Positions 28,762 through 38,768 are shown, counted from the first letter of the stretch. The stretch is 64,000 bases of DNA from Paracerasibacillus soli (GCF_034006335.1 NZ_JAWDIQ010000003.1); one strand, 5' to 3'. Notes: generated by a model not told the origin, from the sequence alone. Translations and numbers: made by a program.

Positions 28762-29092
28762 ATTTCAATTTTATATAAATCTATTTTATTCGTAAATACT
28801 TGCTATGAATAGTGAAATATGCATTTTGAAGATTATAACGCTAAAAGGTTTGGGCGATTCTTACGCAAATAATTATATGAAAACTATATTTAGAAAGACA
28901 GCCTTCATTTTAAAATCATTCGTAATTGAGGTGTTTAAAATAGATTGTAAATAGGATTATGTTACTTATATTCACATTGTTCAACATGTCTCCATATATC
29001 CCCATTAACGTAACTATGAAATTATGAAAGACCACGTATATTCTACCTTTATTTTGGTGATGATGGTAGTGGAAAACGTGGAGGTGTTTAGC
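28762..29092. other. Gene-free stretch between spoIIE and yabS
   Basis: About 330 A+T-rich bases. I see no open frame of family character, no RNA gene and no strong hairpin. It should hold the yabS promoter, but no consensus pair stands out. Confidence 0.4.
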
Positions 29093-29829
29093 ATGAAAAA
29101 GGGGACTTTGAAACAGATCCTTTTATTGACGGATGGATGCTCGAATAAAGGAGAAGATCCATCGGCAGTTGCTGCATTGGCTTTTGAACAAGGCATTACG
29201 GTAAATGTCATCGGGATTTTAGACGATGAACAGGATGAACATGCCCATGGACTAAGGGAAGTAGAAGATATTGCTCTGTCAGGTGGAGGGGTCAGTCAGA
29301 TTGTTTATAAGGAATCACTTTCGCAAACCGTACAAATGGTTACAAAACAAGCGATGACACAAACGCTACAAGGATTTGTTAATATGGAATTGCAACAAAT
29401 TCTAGGTCCTGAGCAATCGATGGAAGATTTAGCACCTGATAAGCGGGGGAAATCATGGAAGTCGTTGAGGATCTTGGTGAAACATGTGATTTGGAAGTAC
29501 TCGTTTTGGTTGATACAAGTGCGAGTATGACAAATAAAATATCAATGGTTAAAGAGGCTTTAATTGATTTATCAATAAGTCTTAATGCTAGAATTGGCAG
29601 GAATAGATTCTCTATCTTTAGTTTCCCAGGAAAACGAAAGGATATTCAAAAGATATTCGATTGGTCACCTAGACTCGATTCTATCTCAACCATTTTCCCA
29701 AAGCTTACAAGTGGAGGAATTACGCCTACTGGTCCAGCATTGAGAGAAGCGATGTATCAATTTGGTAAGAAGAGTTTGTTAAGGAGCTTCCGAAAACATG
29801 ATGAACAAGATATCGAAGAAGCTTACTAG
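29093..29829 (+). CDS. yabS: YabS, von Willebrand factor A-like protein (frameshifted)
   Basis: Protein of unknown function conserved beside spoIIE in Bacillaceae. Its VWA motifs are in permuted order. The N-terminal part has QILLLTDGCSNKGEDPS and VNVIGIL, normally the second half of a VWA domain. The C-terminal part has the MIDAS start LVLVDTSASM and GGITPTGPALREA, normally the first half. A linker of about 70 residues joins them. The ATG at 29093 follows GGAGG. One base is missing near 29453, between RGK and MEVVEDLGE. Repair gives 245 residues, the B. subtilis YabS length. It overlaps the yabT start by 32 bases. Together with SpoIIE (PP2C) and YabT (kinase) it forms a phosphatase-VWA-kinase neighbourhood. 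Confidence 0.85.
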
Positions 29830-30717
29830 TCTTATTACACCAGGGATGTATATAAAGGGAAAATGGCATAAAAATGAATACATGATTAAACAATTATTAG
29901 GTAGTGGTGCGATTGGTTCTGTTTATCTTGTAAAGTATAATGGTCGGGAAGCCGCATTAAAAATAAGTGAAAATAGTACTTCAATGACAATGGAAGTAAA
30001 TGTACTAAAATCACTAGCGAAGGTCCAAGGAAGTCATCTTGGGCCTTCTTTATTAGATGTAGATGATTGGGTCCTATCAAATGGCCAAACATATACTTTT
30101 TATGTCATGGAGTATGTCCGTGGTGTTACTTTGCCAACCTATATGCAACAGAACGGGCATGAATGGATTGGTGTTTTCATGTTACAACTACTCGATGATC
30201 TTGAAAAGCTACATCAAGCAGGTTGGATATTTGGTGATTTAAAAGTTGATAATTTACTTGTTACGTCCTCATCTCCAGCAAGGATTCGCTGGATTGATGT
30301 AGGAGGTACGACACAAATTGGGAGGGCAATCAAAGAGTACACAGAATTTTATGACCGTGGATATTGGGGATGGGATCACGAAAAGCGGAGCCAAGTTATG
30401 ATTTATTTGCCTTTGTCATGGTGTGGATTAATTTGTTCTATCCGCGACAATTCGAAAAAGGAAAACACCCTAAATTAACACTTATGAAAAAGTTACAGGA
30501 GATTCCTGCGTTAAAATCTTATAGGCAGTGTTTACAACAAGCATTATTAGGTAAATATGATACAAGTCAGGAAATGAAGCGTGATTTGATTTATTTGTTA
30601 CAGCGATTACAAAAAGGAAAACGGGAGCGGGTAGATCGCTTACCGTTTTTAATAGAGATCATTGGTTTAACGGTCATTAGTAGTGGGTATTATTTTACTT
30701 CTTTACTCATACCATAA
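29798..30717 (+). CDS. yabT: Serine/threonine protein kinase YabT (frameshifted)
   Basis: Hanks-type kinase that in B. subtilis is expressed at sporulation, is activated by DNA, and phosphorylates RecA and AbrB. Visible motifs: glycine loop LLGSGAIGSVYLV, the ATP lysine in AALKIS, the catalytic loop IFGDLKVDNLLV (Asp replacing the usual HRD context) and DVGG in the DFG position. A single C-terminal membrane helix (FLIEIIGLTVISSGYYFTSL) anchors it. Start at ATG 29798 after AAGGAG. One G is missing in the run 30366-30369; repair gives YWGMGSRKAEPSYDLFAF and about 306 residues. It overlaps yabS and precedes tilS. Confidence 0.9.
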
Positions 30718-30817
30718 TCTTAACTATAAAACTATAATAGAAAGTCTTACGATTGGGTATGTCTGTATGAGCTATGCTAAAATATATAGTAGATTATACA
30801 TGCTGGAGATGGACAAG

Positions 30818-32215
30818 TTGGAACAAAAAATTACTGGTTTTATAGAGAAACACGGATTAATTAATAAAGGTTCTACAGTTATGGTAGGCGTATCAGGTGG
30901 TCCAGACTCCTTAGCTTTACTTCATTATTTCCACACCATTCGAGCCGCATGGAATTTAAAAGTAATAGCATTGTCGGTTGATCACCAACTGCGGGGAGAA
31001 GAAAGTAAAGAAGACCTCCACTATGTAAAAAAGATATGTGAACAGTGGGATATAACATTTATTGGAGAAAGTGTGGATGTTCCGCACTATAAAAAAGAAA
31101 GGCAAATTGGAACGCAGCTTGCGGCACGAGAATTACGTTATGCATGTTTCAAAGAACAAATGGAAAAACATCATGCACAATATTTAGCACTTGGACATCA
31201 TGGTGATGACCAAGTAGAGACGCTTATCATGCGACTTGTTCGAACTGCGAATGCAAGTGCATTTTCGGGTATTCCGGCTAAAAGGCCATTCAGTAATGGT
31301 TATATTGTGCGGCCGATGTTGGCTGTTACGAAGGATGAAATTATAGCATATTGTGAGGCACATCATATTCAACCACGCATTGATCCAAGCAATAAGGAAA
31401 CGAATTATACTCGAAATTATTTTAGGAAATTAGTTGTACCTTTACTAAAGGAAAAAAACGAGAATATACATATCACTGCACAGCATTTATCCGATACGTT
31501 AATGGAAGATGAAGCCTTTCTACAGGAAGAGGCAAAAAAGGTTGTAGATCGTGTCGTGAAATATAACGAAAAGGATAGAAAAGCATCCCTTTTTATCGAT
31601 GAATTTACGACGCATTCATCTGCTTTACAAAGAAGAGCCTTTCATCTAATATTAAACTATCTGTATCATGAGTTACCTGAAAAATTATCTTATGTACATG
31701 ATGATTATTTTTTTTCATTGTTAAAAAATAAACAAAGTCACGTACAAATAGATTTTCCAAATAAGTTAATTATTGAAAAGTCTTATCAGGTTATCAATAT
31801 TTACTTTCAGCATCCACTTCCAGCTTCCTCTTATTACGAGAAACTTGAAATACCAGGGGAACTCTCACTTCCTAATGGGACAATCCTAACAGCCACATAT
31901 AAAGAGGAGTATGAAAAAGAGGACAACACGAGCTATATGCTTGCTGTGGATGAGGTGCAATTACCACTTTATGCTAGAACGAGACAATCTGGAGATCGCA
32001 TGAGCTGGTACGGATTGAATGGTAGTAAAAAGTTGAAGGATATTTTCATTGATGAAAAAATACCGATGCACCAAAGAGAAAGCTGGCCAATTATTGTAGA
32101 TGAATCAAATACCATCTTATGGTTAGTTGGTCTTAGAAAGAAGGAACAATCATTTCGCGGGGAAGGAACCCGATACATTCAGCTTAAGGTACAAAACAAT
32201 CATAGGAGGGACTAA
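30818..32215 (+). CDS. tilS: tRNA(Ile)-lysidine synthase
   Basis: Converts the wobble cytidine of the CAU-anticodon tRNA-Ile to lysidine so that it reads AUA; essential. The N-terminal PP-loop ATPase motif is VGVSGGPDSLALLHYF. Further blocks are LSVDHQLRGEESKED, LGHHGDDQVETLIMRL and a C-terminal TilS domain (RTRQSGDRMSWYGLNGSKKL). I favour the TTG at 30818: it is nine bases after GGAG at 30805-30808 and its N-terminus aligns with B. subtilis TilS. An ATG at 30809 is directly adjacent to that GGAG and is the alternative. Length 465 residues, intact. Followed after three bases by hpt, as in B. subtilis. Confidence 0.93.
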   Translation: MEQKITGFIEKHGLINKGSTVMVGVSGGPDSLALLHYFHTIRAAWNLKVIALSVDHQLRGEESKEDLHYVKKICEQWDITFIGESVDVPHYKKERQIGTQLAARELRYACFKEQMEKHHAQYLALGHHGDDQVETLIMRLVRTANASAFSGIPAKRPFSNGYIVRPMLAVTKDEIIAYCEAHHIQPRIDPSNKETNYTRNYFRKLVVPLLKEKNENIHITAQHLSDTLMEDEAFLQEEAKKVVDRVVKYNEKDRKASLFIDEFTTHSSALQRRAFHLILNYLYHELPEKLSYVHDDYFFSLLKNKQSHVQIDFPNKLIIEKSYQVINIYFQHPLPASSYYEKLEIPGELSLPNGTILTATYKEEYEKEDNTSYMLAVDEVQLPLYARTRQSGDRMSWYGLNGSKKLKDIFIDEKIPMHQRESWPIIVDESNTILWLVGLRKKEQSFRGEGTRYIQLKVQNNHRRD

Positions 32216-32218
32216 ATC

Positions 32219-32764
32219 GTGCATAATGATATAGAGAAAATACTTATATCCGAAGAGGAAATCCAGGATAAGTGCAAAGAATTAGGAAAACAGCTAACGG
32301 AAGAATATAAAGATAAATTTCCTTTAGCAATTGGGGTATTAAAGGGTGCAATGCCGTTCATGGCAGATTTATTACGCCATACGGAAACATACTTGGAAAT
32401 GGACTTTATGGACGTATCAAGTTATGGCGGCAAGAGTATGCAGTCATCAGGCGAAGTGAAAATCGTAAAAGATTTAGACACAAAAGTAGAAGGCCGTGAT
32501 TTGTTAATTATCGAGGATATCATCGATAGTGGACTAACTTTAAGTTATCTTGTTGATTTATTTAAATACCGGAAGGCAAACTCCATTAAAATTGTGACAT
32601 TACTTGATAAACCTTCTGGCCGTACTGCAAATCTAAAAGCAGACCTTGTCGGCTTTGAAGTGCCAAATGAATTTGTAGTTGGATATGGGTTAGATTATGA
32701 TGAGAAGTATCGTAACCTTCCTTATATAGGTGTTTTGAAACCAAAGATTTATGGTGGTGAATGA
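32219..32764 (+). CDS. hpt: Hypoxanthine-guanine phosphoribosyltransferase
   Basis: Purine salvage enzyme that converts hypoxanthine and guanine to IMP and GMP using PRPP. The PRPP-binding motif is LLIIEDIIDSGLTL; GVLKGAMPFMADLLR and VSSYGGKSMQSSGEV are also typical. The GTG start at 32219 follows AGGAGGG in the end of tilS, three bases after the tilS stop. Length 181 residues (B. subtilis 180), intact. The tilS-hpt pair followed by ftsH is a conserved arrangement in Bacilli. Confidence 0.95.
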   Translation: MHNDIEKILISEEEIQDKCKELGKQLTEEYKDKFPLAIGVLKGAMPFMADLLRHTETYLEMDFMDVSSYGGKSMQSSGEVKIVKDLDTKVEGRDLLIIEDIIDSGLTLSYLVDLFKYRKANSIKIVTLLDKPSGRTANLKADLVGFEVPNEFVVGYGLDYDEKYRNLPYIGVLKPKIYGGE

Positions 32765-32901
32765 GACCAGAATTTATGCTAATTGTCACTAGTTTTGTTA
32801 TATGTAAATTTAATCAAGATAAAAAGTAAAATTAGTTGTATTCTAACTTTTTACTATGGTAGTATGTTATATAGTTTTTCCCGCTTGGGAGGAGGTACGT
32901 A

Positions 32902-34985
32902 ATGAGTCGGATATTTCGAACAACGTTCTTTTACTTGGTTTTGCTAGTCATTGTGATAGGAATCATTACAATGGTAAATGGTAAAGGTGATCAAGCGAAA
33001 GAATTAAACGTAAAAGAATTTATGCAGTCTTTAAATAGTGGCGAAATCAAGGAAATGACGATGCAGCCAGCACATGGCATTATACGAATTACTGGTGAAT
33101 TGGCAGATAAGGATAAAAAGCCATTTGTTACACAAGTACCAGATAACCCAGATTTTCGTTCGTGATATTACGGAAAAGGGTATGGATCAAAGTGTATTAA
33201 ATGTGAAGCAGGAAGAGACTCCTAGCGGTTTAGTCACATTTTTAACCGGAATTATACCGTTTCTCATACTTGGACTATTTTTCTTCTTTATTCTTAGTCA
33301 AGCACAAGGTGGCGGTGGCGGCCGAGTGATGAACTTTGGTAAGAGTAAAGCGAAAATGTACAGTGAAGATAAGAAAAAGGTCCGCTTTAAAGATGTAGCC
33401 GGTGCAGATGAAGAGAAACAAGAACTTGTAGAAGTAGTTGAATTTCTAAAAGACCCACGTAAGTTTGCGGAATTAGGAGCAAGAATTCCTAAAGGTGTCC
33501 TTTTAGTAGGACCTCCAGGTACGGGTAAAACTTTATTAGCACGTGCGGTTGCTGGAGAAGCAGGTACACCATTCTTTACGATTAGTGGATCTGACTTTGT
33601 TGAAATGTTTGTTGGGGTCGGTGCATCCCGTGTTCGTGACTTATTTGAAAATGCGAAGAAAAATGCCCCATGTATTATCTTTATTGATGAGATTGATGCG
33701 GTTGGTCGTCAACGTGGTGCCGGTGTTGGTGGTGGACACGATGAGCGTGAACAAACGCTAAACCAGTTACTTGTTGAAATGGATGGATTCGACGGAAATG
33801 AAGGAATTATTATCATTGCAGCAACAAACCGTCCGGATATTTTAGACCCAGCTTTACTACGTCCAGGACGTTTTGATAGACAAATTACAGTAGATCGTCC
33901 AGATGTTAGAGGTCGTGAAGCTGTCTTAAAAGTCCATGCACGCAATAAACCACTTGATAAAACAGTGGATATGAAGACTATTGCAATGCGTACACCAGGG
34001 TTTTCAGGTGCGGATTTAGAGAACTTATTAAATGAAGCGGCGCTAGTAGCTGCTAGACAAATAAAAAAGCAATTAGTATGCTAGAGGTGGACGAAGCGAT
34101 TGACCGTGTTATTGCTGGTCCCGCTAAGAAAAGTCGGGTAATTTCCGAAAAAGAACGTAATATTGTTGCATACCATGAAAGTGGTCATACTGTTATCGGG
34201 ATGGTATTGGATGATGCCGATATGGTTCACAAGGTAACAATTGTACCTCGTGGTCAAGCTGGCGGTTATGCAGTTATGTTGCCACGTGAAGATCGTTACT
34301 TTATGACAAAACCGGAATTATTTGATAAAATCACAGGTCTATTAGGTGGCCGTGTTGCCGAAGAAATTATCTTTGGCGAAGTAAGTACTGGTGCATCAAA
34401 TGACTTCCAACGTGCTACAAGCATTGCACGTAAAATGATTACCGAATATGGTATGAGTGATAAAATAGGACCAACACAATTTTCTGGTGGCGGTGGAGAA
34501 GTATTTTTAGGTCGTGACATCCAAAATGACCAAAATTATAGTGACACCATTGCCCATGATATTGATACAGAAATGCAAAACTTTATTAACCACTGTTATG
34601 ATCGAGCAAAAGAAATCCTAACAGAACATAAAGAACAGCTTGAGTTAATTGCACAGACATTGCTTAAAGTGGAAACACTTGATGCTAAACAAATAAAATC
34701 ACTCTTTGAAGATGGTATTTTACCTGAACAGAATATCCACGTGATGAAGAGGATTCAAAAGATGATGTGAAGGTAAATATTCAATCTAAAGATGATGAAG
34801 AAGAGATTGAATCCGTATCTTACGAAGAGGCGAAGAAAAAGTCGGATGAGAAGTTAAAAAAAGGACTTAATGAGCATGCGAAGGAAACGCATGACGATGG
34901 CCTATCAAACATCATTAAAGGTTTGGAAGATACCAATAAAGGTAAGCCAAACGAAGATAACAAAGACGACGAAGATAAAAAGTAA
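32902..34985 (+). CDS. ftsH: ATP-dependent zinc metalloprotease FtsH (three frameshifts)
   Basis: Membrane-anchored AAA+ protease that degrades membrane and short-lived regulatory proteins (Spo0E in B. subtilis). Two N-terminal membrane helices flank an extracytoplasmic domain (helix 2 is FLTGIIPFLILGLFFFF). The AAA domain has Walker A GPPGTGKT, Walker B IIFIDEID and an SRH arginine region. The protease has the zinc motif HESGH. The ATG at 32902 follows GGAGGAGG. Breaks occur near 33155 (one extra base), 34060 (one A lost, ARQNKKAIS) and 34735 (one C lost, NIPRDEEDSKDDVKV). Repair gives about 694 residues, longer than B. subtilis FtsH (637) because of a long acidic, lysine-rich tail. Confidence 0.95.
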
Positions 34986-34989
34986 TAAT

Positions 34990-35030
34990 TAAAAAACAGC
35001 CCTCACAACAATCGTGAGCGGCTGTTTTTT
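34990..35030 (+). terminator. Intrinsic terminator after ftsH
   Basis: Stem AAAAACAGCCcTCAC / GTGAgcGGCTGTTTTT followed by T's, five bases past the ftsH stop. Confidence 0.85.
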
Positions 35031-35879
35031 CACTTTCGTAACTAAATCAAGCACCTTAAAAGCCAGCTATGGATAAATTATGGTATATTTGAAAAGATAA
35101 CATTAAATCAAACGGAATAGCAATGACTAAGCACGTATATAAAGATTCATTCGACTTAAACTGTTCAGTAGTGAAAACTTGCCTTTAAACTTAATTAGCT
35201 TGCTGTATCGCTTCGGCAGAATACTTCGCTTTCCGCGGGCACGGCCTCAGCCTCCTCGCGGAAGACCACCGCTGTGGGTCTTCAGACTCGTGCTGTTCCC
35301 GCAGGAGTCTACGTATTCTGCCTACGCTAAGTGACAGTATTTAATAAAGGGTAAATTCCCTACCAATGCATGCAAATCAATTGTACACAAGTATTTTCCC
35401 TTTGAAGTATGTTTCTTAAAAGACTTACAAAGATTGACTAGCATAATCATGGCGGTTGTTTGGATTGGAGGACCGTTGACTCCTCAAAAATGCAAAGTAC
35501 GCATTTTAATGTGTAAAATCCGAGTATATAATTAATTAATGAGCAATAAACTTCACAATTTAAAATACAAATACTAGCGGAGAAAATACACGGAGACTCG
35601 AAAAAGATAAAACGTCTTTTCCTCGTACGATGTCATGCTGCCGAAGCGCTCCTTGTCCTGTGGGAGGTCGGCTAAAAGCGGTCACGTCCTGTGCGTCGGA
35701 GGCTCATCAGCCGCCCGCGGAAAGCGAAGTATTCTGCCGAAGCGGAGGAGTCAGCAGTATCTTCAATAAATATAAGTAAATTAACAGGCACGTTACGAGA
35801 CAGTTTGGTTCTATTGTGTAATGATGATAATTTTAGAAAATAGAAGTAAAGAAAAACTCCAACAGGAAGGTTTGATGAC
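35031..35879. other. Gene-free gap between ftsH and coaX
   Basis: About 850 bases with no credible gene in six frames. Most is taken by the repeat element at 35158-35806. The coaX ribosome site (AGGAAGG, 35863-35870) is at the right end. The only longish open frame, on the minus strand over the repeat, is translated repeat sequence and is not conserved as protein. Confidence 0.6.
35158..35806 (+). repeat. Long copy of a MITE-like repeat element
   Basis: Noncoding element of about 650 bases. The ends read AAACTGTTCAGTA (35158-35170) and, inverted, AAACTGTCTCGTA, an imperfect terminal repeat. Inside is a perfect 32-bp inverted repeat, 35209-35240 against 35713-35744, beginning CGCTTCGGCAGAATAC. 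Next to the left arm is a G+C-rich foldback module (35209-35335) containing GAAGACC / GGTCTTC and GGCAGAATA / TATTCTGCC. G+C-rich modules of this type (CTTTCCGCGGGCACGGCCTC) are, to my knowledge, common in Bacillaceae intergenic DNA. The 23548-23676 copy is a deleted relative. Confidence 0.75.
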
Positions 35880-36649
35880 ATGCTTTTTGTACTAGACGTT
35901 GGAAATACAAATACAGTGCTAGGTGTCTTTGAACAAGCACAATTGAAATATGAATGGCGAATAAAAACAGATCGATATAAACAGAAGATGAATTTGGCAT
36001 GCTAATAAAATCACTACTAGAACATAACGGTTTAACATTAGCAAATATAACAGGCGCCATCATATCATCAGTTGTCCCACCCATTATGTTTGCATTAGAA
36101 AAAATGTGCAAAGATTACTTTCACATTGAACCACTTATTGTGGGGAAAGATACGGTACAATCCACTTTGAAAATGGCATATCCTAATCCAATGGAAATCG
36201 GTGCCGACCGAATTGTAAATGCAGTCGGTGCGATACAAGAATACGGTGCGCCATTAATCATTATTGATTTTGGAACTGCAACAACATATTGTTATGTTAA
36301 TGAAAACAAGGAGTATTATGGTGGACTAATCTCACCTGGAATTAATATTTCCATGGATGCACTTTATCGAAGAGCGGCAAAGTTACCTAAAATTGAAATT
36401 GAATCACCAGCACATATTATTGGGCAATCGACAGTTGAAGCGATGCAATCTGGTGTATATTATGGCTCCGTTGGACAAGTCGACGGGATTGTGAATCGTA
36501 TGAAGAAATCAGTTCAAGCTGAGCCAAAAGTAATTGCTACGGGTGGACTTGCTTCCTTAATATCGGATGCATCGGAGACGATTGATATCGTTGATTCACA
36601 CTTAACATTGAAAGGTTTGCATAAAATATATCAGATGACAAATGCGTAA
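35880..36649 (+). CDS. coaX: Type III pantothenate kinase CoaX (frameshifted)
   Basis: First step of coenzyme A synthesis, phosphorylating pantothenate; type III enzymes are feedback-insensitive. It has the ASKHA-fold phosphate loop at the start (LFVLDVGNTNTVLGVF), the GADRIVNAVGA block and DFGTATTYCYVNE. The ATG at 35880 follows AGGAAGG. One A is missing at 35979-35981; restoring it gives DRYKTEDEFGMLIKSLL and a product of about 256 residues (B. subtilis 258). It opens the coaX-hslO-yacD-cysK segment conserved in Bacilli. Confidence 0.93.
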
Positions 36650-36697
36650 ATTTACATTGATTTAGAAGTTCGTTATAAAAAAGGAGAATTGTGTACT

Positions 36698-37576
36698 GTG
36701 ACTGTGATAAATGATTATTTAGTGAAGGCAACATTATTGGATGGGAAAATTCGTGTATATGCAGCAAGTTCCACAAACTTAGTTGAAGAAGCACGTAGAA
36801 GACAAGATTCATGGGCAACAACAACAGCTGCACTTGGCCGAACATTAACAATTACGGCGATGATGGGAGCAATGCTAAAAGGCGAAGATTCCATCACGGT
36901 TAAAGTAGAGGGAAATGGTCCAATTGGTGCAATTGTGACAGACGGAAATGCAAAGGGGAAGTCCGGGGCTATGTACTCCATCCGCATGTAGATTTTGACT
37001 TGAACGAAAAAGGCAAATTAGATGTTCGTCGTGCAGTAGGGACGGAAGGTTATATAAGCGTTGTAAAAGACCTTGGGTTACGGGATTACTTTACCGGACA
37101 AGTTCCGATTGTATCAGGTGAAATTAGCGAGGACTTTACGTATTATTACGCTGCTTCAGAACAAATCCCATCTTCAGTAGGTGCAGGTGTTCTTGTTAAT
37201 CCGGATCATTCCGTATTAGCTGCAGGGGGATTCATTATTCAAGTGATGCCTGGTGCGAGCGAGGATGTCGTGACGCGTCTTGAAGAACAGATAAAATCTT
37301 TTCCCGCCATATCTAATTTAATTCGTGAAGGGAATAATCCAAGAGCAAATTATTACACGCCTATTTCCAGACGAGGAAATTAAATTTCACGAAACAATGC
37401 CGTTGTCTTTTGTGTGTAAATGTTCGAAAGAGCGATTCGAGCAAGCGATTATTAGCCTAGGAAATGAAGAAATCCAAGAGATGATTGATGAGGACCATGG
37501 TGCGGAAACGGTCTGTCATTTTTGTAATGAAAAATATCAATTTACAGAGGAAGAATTAGAAGCTTTAAAAAGGTAA
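36698..37576 (+). CDS. hslO: Redox-regulated chaperone Hsp33 (two frameshifts)
   Basis: Holdase chaperone activated by oxidation of a zinc-bound cysteine cluster; protects proteins under oxidative and heat stress. The zinc cysteines are visible as VCKCSKERF and VCHFCNEKY near the C-terminus. The core shows AALGRTLTITAMMGAMLKGE and QIPSSVGAGVLVNPD. I chose the GTG at 36698, 11 bases after AAGGAG; an upstream TTG at 36689 is too close. One A is missing near 36960 (GKVRGYVLHPHVDFDL) and one G is extra at 37330-37332 (LIREGIIQEQII). Repaired length 292 residues, as in B. subtilis. Confidence 0.93.
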
Positions 37577-37605
37577 AGTAAAAATTGTATTATAATCCAT
37601 AAAAA

Positions 37606-37643
37606 TGGAGTCTTGTATAACAATTAGCAGGACTCCTTATTCT
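37606..37643 (+). terminator. Terminator-like hairpin after hslO
   Basis: Stem GGAGTC / GACTCC with an 18-base loop, followed by TTATTCTTT. Confidence 0.55.
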
Positions 37644-37786
37644 TTGCGTGGGGAGTCTGAATATTTTTAATAGACAGAGGCTAATAGGTACATTCATTTA
37701 AAAAACTGATAAAAAGCTTGTATAGAGATAAGTTAACGGTAAATAATGGAAAGGTAGTATCGTATAATCAGCGGGGGTATGCGTGT

Positions 37787-38706
37787 ATGTCAAAAAAGTT
37801 ATTGTTCAGTATCATCGTCATTCTATTAATTACTAATCTCGCTACATTCATTGTGTGGGCAAATGATGGTAACTTTTTAACAGATGAGACAAAGATAATA
37901 GTTAATGGGGAAAAGAAAAAAATAAAAATAAAAGATAATGTTGCGGTAATTGGGAATGAAAAGGTTACATATGATGAATGGGTGGCAACTTTACAAGATA
38001 ACTATGGAAAAAGGCAATTAAAACAATTGATTGACGACAAAGTAGTAAATCAGTTGGCACATAAAAACAATATAGTGGTAGAAGATAAAATAATTGAAAG
38101 GGAAATCGCCTATCTCACGACATTAAGTGGTGTGATGGATGAAAAGGAAATTTCAAAAAAGGAATCTGACTGGAAAAGGCAAATTACATATCGCTATCAA
38201 CTTCAAGCGTTATTAACGATGAATCATAAGATTACGGAAGAAGAATCTAGAACGTATTACAAAAAGTATGCCAAGCAATACGATTTTAAATCATCTGTAC
38301 AACTTTCACACATTGTTGTTCATAATATAGAAACAGCGGAAAAGATTATCAAGGAACTAGAGGAAGGGGCATCTTTTGCTTTATTAGCTCGTGAGTACAG
38401 TATCGATGAGTCATCAAAGGACATCGGTGGATATCTAGGATTCTTTACAGATGAGAGTCAGTTTTTGCCTCGCTCGTACTTTGAAAAGGCGCTAAAAATG
38501 GAGGAACATACGTATAGTGACCCTTTTAAACCGACCAAGGTATTATTATATTATACTTACATCGTTTTCTACCGGACATTACGTTTACATATGAGGAAGT
38601 CGCGCCCTATATACAATCAGAACTAGCGTTAGAACAGTCAGGGCAAGAATTAGATGCTGCTAGTTTATGGGAATCATTTCAGATTTCATGGATATATGGA
38701 AAATAG
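37787..38706 (+). CDS. yacD: PpiC-type peptidyl-prolyl isomerase YacD (frameshifted)
   Basis: Membrane-anchored extracytoplasmic foldase of the PrsA/SurA type. One N-terminal membrane helix (LLFSIIVILLITNLATFIVW) is followed by a SurA-like helical region and a parvulin domain (SSVQLSHIVVHNIETAEKII, ASFALLAREYSIDESSKDIG, GGYLGFF). There is no lipobox cysteine, so it looks membrane-anchored, not lipidated. The ATG at 37787 follows GGGGG. One A is missing near 38531; restoring it gives DPFKTDQGIIILYLHRFLPD and extends the protein to 38706, about 306 residues. Its substrate is unknown. Position between hslO and cysK matches B. subtilis yacD. Confidence 0.85.
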
Positions 38707-38739
38707 GCTATTCCTTTAGCCCAAATGGAACACTTTTAG

Positions 38740-38768
38740 TTGACAAATGTAATACAAAACCGTATTAT
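38740..38768 (+). promoter_or_regulatory. Candidate SigA promoter of cysK
   Basis: Perfect TTGACA at 38740-38745, 17-base spacer, TATTAT at 38763-38768. A second TATAAT-like hexamer overlaps at 38766-38771. Fifty bases before the cysK start. Confidence 0.6.

Noticed and set aside
29798..29829. Overlap of yabS and yabT as a further frameshift artefact
   Set aside because: Repaired YabS is already 245 residues, its family length, and yabT has its own ribosome site, so the 32-base overlap appears natural.
35672..35881. Minus-strand frame over the repeat, with a copy at 23563-23763
   Set aside because: Both are translations of the 100-bp repeat block and have no conserved protein meaning.
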